Shown piece after piece: positions 63,999 through 64,000 of a stretch of DNA of 64,000 nucleotides. A program made the position numbers and the translations under genes. The stretch comes from Tenrec ecaudatus. Taxonomy: Eukaryota > Chordata > Mammalia > Afrosoricida > Tenrecidae. Position 1 is the stretch's first letter. Every line of letters begins with the position of its first letter. The stretch covers positions 99,692,805 through 99,756,804 of the forward strand of contig NC_134541.1 of NCBI RefSeq assembly GCF_050624435.1, written 5' to 3'. The notes beneath the pieces are model-generated. The model was given only the letters and a program-made list of their open reading frames with translations, searched no databases and was not told the origin of the DNA.

Positions 63999-64000
63999 AG

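Overview
This is mammalian nuclear DNA and almost certainly afrotherian. Its commonest repeats are AfroSINEs (tRNA-derived head, body reading GGAGAAAGATGAGGCTGTCTG-like, tail ending in TAACAACAAC), and they sit with fragments of an RTE/BovB-type LINE that shares that tail. About nine short hAT elements of the SPIN/OposCharlie3 kind and an L1 lineage with a very long 3' UTR point to a tenrec or close relative. The species is an inference; I could not run a search.

There is no bacterial-type gene content. I find one credible host-gene signal: a CpG island at about 48476-49030 with a first coding exon (48745-48814, + strand) ending in a clean splice donor. I cannot name the gene. Its other exons are not recognisable here, so 48.8-64 kb is probably its first intron. 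An unannotated, repeat-free block at about 52380-52800 with two TAATTAG sites is a candidate conserved regulatory element. One retroposed mRNA 3' end (13041-13246) is present as a processed-pseudogene fragment.

Layout. 0-9.5 kb: AfroSINEs, an ERVL-type solo LTR, RTE split by an L1, and an old L1 3' UTR. 9.5-15.3 kb: one long RTE copy broken by nested insertions, including an L1 that carries its ORF2 C-terminus followed by about 1.9 kb of non-coding 3' UTR. 17-20 kb: a younger L1 3' UTR copy with a perfect 13-bp target duplication. 21-29.6 kb: mariner, a solo LTR inside an L1, and dense AfroSINEs. 30-36 kb: unclassified older repeats, RTE and MIR. 37-40 kb: a run of same-strand AfroSINEs, one split by a hAT element, plus a third ERVL LTR. 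43-45.4 kb: an L1 inserted in an AfroSINE. 48.5-49 kb: the CpG-island promoter. 53-57 kb: an L1-in-L1 nest with a Tigger element. 57-64 kb: AfroSINE, RTE, MIR and an L1 inserted in a hAT element.

The nested insertions give a consistent order: L1M and mammal-wide repeats (MIR, MLT, MER5A) first; then RTE and the older afrotherian L1; then AfroSINE and SPIN-like hAT activity; then the youngest L1 copies. Family names come from recall of consensus features, and boundaries not marked by a target duplication are accurate to about 10-20 bases.
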